From Candidatus Avoscillospira avistercoris (GTDB lineage Bacteria > Bacillota > Clostridia > Oscillospirales > Oscillospiraceae): 55,756 nt of DNA. A model generated the notes under the pieces. The model did not search any database. It was not told where the DNA came from and saw nothing but the letters and a program-made list of their open reading frames with translations. Made by a program: the position numbers and the translations under genes. The stretch covers positions 1 through 55,756 of the forward strand of contig DVJJ01000041.1 in NCBI GenBank assembly GCA_018716875.1. Direction: 5' to 3'. Below are positions 52,301 to 55,756 of this stretch, piece after piece (within the stretch, counting starts at the first letter, position 1; every line of letters starts with the position of its first letter).

Positions 52301-52625
52301 TTACAACGGCTCCCACCGCAGCGTTCGCTCCCTGTCCGGCGGCGAATCCTTCAAGGCGTCCCTGTCCCTGGCTCTGGGCTTGTCCGACGTGATTCAGTCT
52401 TCGGCGGGCGGTATCCGTCTGGATACCATGTTTGTGGACGAAGGCTTCGGCTCCCTGGACGAGGAATCGCTGCGTCAGGCCATCCGGGCGCTGTCGGATT
52501 TGACCGAGGGAGACCGGCTGGTGGGCATCATCTCCCATGTGGCCGAACTGAAAGAGCGTATTGACAAACAGATTGTGGTTACCAAGGACCGCACCGGCGG
52601 CAGCCGGGTGGAACTGGTGGTCTGA
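49332..52625 (+). CDS. sbcC: Nuclease ATPase subunit SbcC
   Basis: SbcC is the Rad50-like SMC-type ATPase partner of SbcD. The 1,097-aa protein has Walker A GDTGAGKTT near residue 35, two long coiled coils rich in Glu, Gln, Arg and Ala, and the zinc-hook motif CPVCG near residue 547 between them. The C-terminal signature is LSGGESFKASL and Walker B is TMFVDEGFGSLD. The coiled coils have a very GC-rich, repetitive codon mix. The length is normal for the family. Confidence 0.96.
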   Translation: MRPLKLTLSAFGPYADTVVLDLERLGVRGLYLITGDTGAGKTTIFDAITYALYGEASGDNRDPSMFRSQYALPETPTLVELVFSYQGRTYTVRRNPEYERPARRGGGTTLQRADAELHLPDGRVVTRSREVTAELVSILGLDRSQFTQIAMIAQGDFLKLLLADTKSRQDIFREIFETRYFMVFQDKLKGEAIGLQKSCAAARASVQQYIGGVLYREEDPLAPRLEQAVQGALPLEETMALIAALLKADQASEDRCAVELEQLDGAISETAARLAQAEEAAKTRANLEAAKVRQTEQQQRMEAARIALEEREAETPRRTALQEQLTALEAELPRYETLETQQETCRRLAAELETLTAEQARRQTQRQEQAAQLEAWHQEAETLTAAAAEQQRLLGERERLDNRLTALEDLFRDLKQQRDYDRQLQTSQETITAQETRQTQLTEERRTLEQALNDARTAHAAGEGLEAEQEKLRHRGERLREQQSALDDLTARLDQCVQEAGTVAELQETYRQARTAAETAEGDYQRKQRAFLDGQAGILAETLTEGMPCPVCGSPHHPAPALRPETVPTEAELRTARTAAETAARQANECSLTAGRAATALEERQRQLLTAMAAHVEAPDLDRAGDQLAQSRREHAAALAELETALADLETRRQERQRLAQDIQRMEEELDRLGDRQETLRRETETARMEQSTLTGRRDQLARRLEQQAGDLLGDCPPDQMEPRLETEQAAVAAARQETETALQTVAAQLRRQAELAQAIPDGEAALQTLEQALSQGRETAASLESRRDEVARQAEQLRGQLPYEDGAAARSAWEQVRTELDGLTQQRQAAETAWNESRSALAAADAAVEELTALLDKTPVIDAAAEQERRQQLTQSRQALAAEQQAVHTRRDTNRRALDHIRDKAADLADLEGRYRWMAALSDTVNGTLAGQQKIALETYVQMTFFDEILRRANLRLLVMTDNQYELLRRREVDNNRSRSGLELDVVDHYNGSHRSVRSLSGGESFKASLSLALGLSDVIQSSAGGIRLDTMFVDEGFGSLDEESLRQAIRALSDLTEGDRLVGIISHVAELKERIDKQIVVTKDRTGGSRVELVV

Positions 52626-52646
52626 CACCTTAAAGCAATACAAAAC

Positions 52647-52676
52647 ACCGGCATCCATCGCACGATGGATGCCGGT
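52647..52676. terminator. Terminator between sbcC and cheW
   Basis: ACCGGCATCCATCG and its exact complement, 14 bp. TGTTTTG follows on the minus strand, so it is best for cheW. Confidence 0.8.
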
Positions 52677-52721
52677 ACTCAGTTGTATGGGGTTGTCGGA
52701 TGGTATTCCGATATGGGATGC

Positions 52722-53300
52722 TCAGACCAGAGAGGAGGCGGGCATATTGAGCAAATCAATATCCCCCGCCGTCAGCAAAGCGTCCACATCCACCAGCAGA
52801 ATTACCGTATTCCGCTTGACAATGCCGGTGACATAGTCGGCGTTGTGTCCTTCCTGACGGGGCGGCGGACAGATTTCCTCCGGCAGAATGGTCTCCACAT
52901 TGCTGATGGCATCCACCAGAATGCCGATGGAGCGGTCCTGAACGTTGGTGACCACCATGCAGCTTTTGCCGCTGTCGGCCACCGGGTCCCGGCCAAGGCG
53001 GACCCGCAAATCCACCACCGGGATCATATCATCCCGGACAGAGGCCACACCCCGCAGATGGGCGGAGGATTCCGGCAAGGGCGTAATGGGCGGAATGCCA
53101 ATGATCTGCACCACCTGGCGGATGTCCATGCCGAACACCTGGTCACAGCAGAAAAATGTCAAATACTTGTTGCTGTTTTCCAGAGCGTCCACGTCGGCGG
53201 CCGTCAAAATCTGCATATACTCCCAAAGGGCTTCCACCTGCTCGTCGGACAGGGTGGGCAGCCGGTCGGTGATCTCCCGGCGTAACTCATCGATCTGCAT
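52722..53300 (-). CDS. cheW: CheW-like chemotaxis coupling protein
   Basis: The 192-aa protein has a helical lead (about 1-40) and a CheW domain (KYLTFFCCDQVFGMDIRQVVQIIGI, HLRGVASVRDDMIPVVDLRVRLG). CheW joins receptors to CheA. It lies downstream of a chemoreceptor gene on the same strand, from which it is separated by a hairpin. AAGGAG lies 8 nt before the ATG. Confidence 0.92.
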   Translation of the reverse strand: MQIDELRREITDRLPTLSDEQVEALWEYMQILTAADVDALENSNKYLTFFCCDQVFGMDIRQVVQIIGIPPITPLPESSAHLRGVASVRDDMIPVVDLRVRLGRDPVADSGKSCMVVTNVQDRSIGILVDAISNVETILPEEICPPPRQEGHNADYVTGIVKRNTVILLVDVDALLTAGDIDLLNMPASSLV

Positions 53301-53327
53301 GATACATTCTCCTTACCTTGTATAGAG

Positions 53328-53364
53328 GTGCCGGTTCCGCCGGTGCAAAACCGACGGAACCGGT
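53328..53364 (-). promoter_or_regulatory. Hairpin between chemoreceptor and cheW
   Basis: GCCGGTTCCGCCGGT pairs with ACCGACGGAACCGGT with one mismatch. On the minus strand no T run follows, so it may stabilise the upstream message or act as a weak attenuator rather than a full terminator. Confidence 0.5.
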
Positions 53365-53378
53365 GCGTACAATGGGTC

Positions 53379-55508
53379 TCAATACTTGGAAGAAGCGGCG
53401 TAGCGCTCGCTGCGTTCCGTCTTGGACGGCTGCGGCGCCGCAGGAGCAGGCCACTCGCTGTAGTCCTGGCCCAGCTTGAAGTGGGCAATCTGCTGGTGCA
53501 TCATGTTGGCCTGACCAGACAACTCCTGGCTGGCTGCGGCGCTCTGCTCGGCAGTGGCCGAGTTGGTCTGCACCACATCGGCAATCTGATCGACGCCCTT
53601 GGCAATCTCAGAAAGACGGCCGGCCTGCTCGCGGTAAGCACGGGCCACCGTATCGATGGTCTCGGCAACCTGTCTGGTGCCATCGGCCACGACGGCCAGG
53701 GATTCGGCGGTCTGCTTCGTCAGCTCCTCGCCGTTTTCCACGGCCTGCACGGAGTTTTCAATCAGCTCATTGGTCTTCTTGGCTGCTTCGGCACTCTTGC
53801 CCGCCAGGCTGCGGACTTCATCGGCCACCACGGCAAAGCCCTTGCCGGCCGTACCGGCCCGGGCGGCTTCCACCGCCGCATTCAGGGCCAGAATGTTGGT
53901 CTGGAAGGCGATGTCGTCGATGGTCTTGATGATGCCGCGGATGGCGGCGGACTGGACGCTGATATCCGTCATGGCCTTGCGCAAGGTATCCATCTGCGTG
54001 TTGCTCTTGTCCACTGCGTCTCGGATCTGCTCCAGGAATTGACCGGCTTCCACGGCCTTTTCCGCTTCTGCCGTGGCCTGGGTGGACAAATCCTGTACCG
54101 CAGAGGACAACTCCTGTACGGAGGATGCCTGCTCGGTGGCGCCCTGCGCCAAAGCCTGGGCGCCGCTGGCAATCTGCTCGGCGCCGGCGTTGACCTGATC
54201 GGCCGAATGGGCGATGGAGGTGAGGGTCTCGGTCAGGGTGCTGCGGATATTCATCAGCGCCGATTTGACCTTGGCAAACTCACCGACATAATTCTGTTGC
54301 AAGGTAAACATCAGATTACCGTTGCCAATTTGATTGAGCACGGCGGAAATCTCATCGATGTACAGGATGTATTCCTTCAGACGTTCCACAATCCGGGCCA
54401 CACCGGCGCCCACTTCCGCCACTTCATCGTGCGTGTGGACGTCCACGGCCACATTCAGCTCACCGTCGGACAGCTTACTCACAGCGGCATTGAGCCGCTT
54501 GAGAGGACGCGTGATGGAGATGGCAATAAACGCGCCGATGATGGCCATCAGGATAACACAGGACGTCACACCGATGACCAAAACCCGGAGAATGGCTGTG
54601 GTCTGGGACGTATACTCCGCCACAGGCATAACGCCCAACACGACATAACCTGTATCACCAATGGGGGAGGTGCTGCCGTAATACTCCGTCCCGTTGCGGG
54701 TGTAGAGCATGGAATGGGAGTTTTCCTTGTTGAGGATGGCGTTGCGCATATTGGAGGAGTAGTTGGCGTCGGCGGCGTTGGTGTCCACAACGGACTGATC
54801 GGGATGGTAGATGATCTGGCTGTTCAGATCATACACGGTCACATAGCCTGCATTGCCCACCGTTACATCGCCCAGCTGTTCCTTGATGTGGCTGATGTCC
54901 AGATCCAGGCCCACAATGCCCACCAGGGCGCCGTTGGAGTAGACGGGGCTGGCGACGCTGATGGCATCGCCGTTGGTGCCGGTAAACACTTCCGTAACGA
55001 TGGTTTCCTGCTGGGAACTCACCAGAGTATACCAGGAACGGGTTGAGTAATCAAAGTCGTTGGAGGTGTAGAGCATACTGTCGTTCTGGATGATTTCTAT
55101 GATTTCTCCCGTCTGGAGATTCACCAGCCAGACAGAGGTAATATTTTCAGAATCCTGCTGCTGAATCAGCTGCAGCGTCTCAACCAGGCTCCGATACAGC
55201 GACTGGTCGGCAAAGCTGGTGTCTGTGTCGGTGGCATCGCGTGCAATCTGCGTGGCGGCCAGACACTCGGCTACACCGTAATACTGTTTAAAAAAGGAAT
55301 CGATTTCGTTGGCGGCGGAATCTGTCTGCGCGTTCAGCTGTGCGCTCATAATCTCATTGACGATTGAAGAACCACGCAGACCAAGAAACACACTGACGAG
55401 GACCATACAAATGATCAGAGGGCATAGAATGCCCAAAAGCAGCTTGGGCACGATGCCAAACTTGATCTGTTTACCCCCGTAATGCATGGTATCTGTTTCT
55501 CTTTGCAT
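53379..55508 (-). CDS. Methyl-accepting chemotaxis protein (dCACHE, sigma-28 promoter)
   Basis: This 709-aa receptor has two membrane helices (about 21-43 and 307-330), an extracellular Cache sensor with [20 protein letters not shown] and a [17 protein letters not shown] second module, a HAMP region, and a signalling domain with [21 protein letters not shown]. It ends near ERYAASSKY. It is related to the other receptor in the window but differs in its sensor. The ATG lies 6 nt after GGAGGG. The promoter is of the flagellar type. Confidence 0.94.
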   Translation of the reverse strand: MQRETDTMHYGGKQIKFGIVPKLLLGILCPLIICMVLVSVFLGLRGSSIVNEIMSAQLNAQTDSAANEIDSFFKQYYGVAECLAATQIARDATDTDTSFADQSLYRSLVETLQLIQQQDSENITSVWLVNLQTGEIIEIIQNDSMLYTSNDFDYSTRSWYTLVSSQQETIVTEVFTGTNGDAISVASPVYSNGALVGIVGLDLDISHIKEQLGDVTVGNAGYVTVYDLNSQIIYHPDQSVVDTNAADANYSSNMRNAILNKENSHSMLYTRNGTEYYGSTSPIGDTGYVVLGVMPVAEYTSQTTAILRVLVIGVTSCVILMAIIGAFIAISITRPLKRLNAAVSKLSDGELNVAVDVHTHDEVAEVGAGVARIVERLKEYILYIDEISAVLNQIGNGNLMFTLQQNYVGEFAKVKSALMNIRSTLTETLTSIAHSADQVNAGAEQIASGAQALAQGATEQASSVQELSSAVQDLSTQATAEAEKAVEAGQFLEQIRDAVDKSNTQMDTLRKAMTDISVQSAAIRGIIKTIDDIAFQTNILALNAAVEAARAGTAGKGFAVVADEVRSLAGKSAEAAKKTNELIENSVQAVENGEELTKQTAESLAVVADGTRQVAETIDTVARAYREQAGRLSEIAKGVDQIADVVQTNSATAEQSAAASQELSGQANMMHQQIAHFKLGQDYSEWPAPAAPQPSKTERSERYAASSKY

Positions 55509-55677
55509 ACATTTCCCTCCAGTTCGTGTCATCAACACGGGATTTCACTTTCTTCCAATGCAACCATATGAGGAACGCATATGGCAAACCCGGTCAGGAC
55601 CGAGCGGTTGTGTGGCAGCCGGGGCCTCCTTCCATCTGTCAAATGCAGTTATGCCACAAAATTTTCATTCCGTAGTT

Positions 55678-55704
55678 ATATCGGCACGTTTATTCTGGAT
55701 TTTA
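55678..55704 (-). promoter_or_regulatory. Sigma-28 (SigD/FliA) type promoter
   Basis: On the minus strand: TAAAATCC (55697-55704), 11 nt, GCCGATAT (55678-55685), close to the consensus TAAAGTTT-N11-GCCGATAA. It would drive the chemoreceptor with a leader of about 165 nt. The region from 55509 to the window end shows nothing else clear. Confidence 0.8.
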
Positions 55705-55756
55705 ATACATGACAGAAAAAAATTTGCAAAAAATTTTTAGTATGTCACAAAATTTT

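Overview
The window comes from a high-GC, Gram-positive anaerobe of the Clostridia. The best guess is the Oscillospiraceae/Ruminococcaceae side, with gut genera such as Flavonifractor, Intestinimonas or Lawsonibacter. The reasons are a full Rnf complex in clostridial order (rnfCDGEAB), rubrerythrin, selenium genes of the orphan-SelD (selenium-dependent molybdenum hydroxylase) type, lipoproteins with bacterial lipoboxes, strong GGAGG ribosome binding sites, and chemotaxis receptors, one behind a flagellar sigma-28-type promoter. The taxon is inferred from gene content. I see no rRNA, insertion sequence, phage gene, CRISPR array or replication origin.

Layout. 1-972: no gene; a purine-rich, hairpin-rich stretch, then a promoter and a leader of about 290 nt. 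973-5863: rnfCDGEAB. 5939-6493: rubrerythrin on the minus strand, sharing a 23-bp palindromic terminator with rnfB. 6664-7076: a small unknown gene and tRNA-Leu(UAA). 7396-8334: a zinc-ribbon membrane protein. 8387-10624: a YbhJ-type aconitase-family hydratase. 10753-11400: an orphan transcription unit with promoter, ribosome binding site and terminator but no intact gene. 11470-16612: selenium cluster: DUF3343, yedF and yedE on the minus strand; a class V aminotransferase/cysteine desulfurase on the plus strand; selD and yqeB on the minus strand; and a ModE-like regulator. 16707-19204: a GNAT acetyltransferase overlapping a TetM/EF-G-like GTPase gene. 19285-28792: an oligopeptide ABC transporter with a GntR regulator, a DegT-like aminotransferase, a creatininase-family amidohydrolase and an M42 peptidase. 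29176-39080: a nucleoside salvage locus with a BMP-type ABC importer, uridine phosphorylase, deoC, cdd, deoB, a Crp/Fnr-like regulator and punA. 39498-42605: a chemoreceptor and an XRE regulator. 42658-45107: aspartate ammonia-lyase, a divergent Lrp/AsnC regulator and a DUF1622 protein. 45154-46646: larB and a larC that lacks its usual C-terminal part. 46703-52625: a polysaccharide deacetylase and sbcCD. 52722-55508: cheW and a second chemoreceptor.

How the parts fit. Rnf couples ferredoxin:NAD+ electron transfer to ion pumping. The peptide and nucleoside loci feed amino acids, pentose phosphate and bases into fermentation, and aspA yields fumarate. The selenium block supplies selenophosphate and sulfur/selenium handling for a molybdenum hydroxylase that lies outside the window.

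The most original observations are: a shared dyad ATTCT-N6-AGAAT over the -10 boxes of both minus-strand selenium promoters (yedE and yqeB); back-to-back -35 boxes in one perfect palindrome, with a probably leaderless ModE-like mRNA; a promoter embedded in a terminator hairpin that drives the gene-less orphan unit; and a LarC with no C-terminal half.
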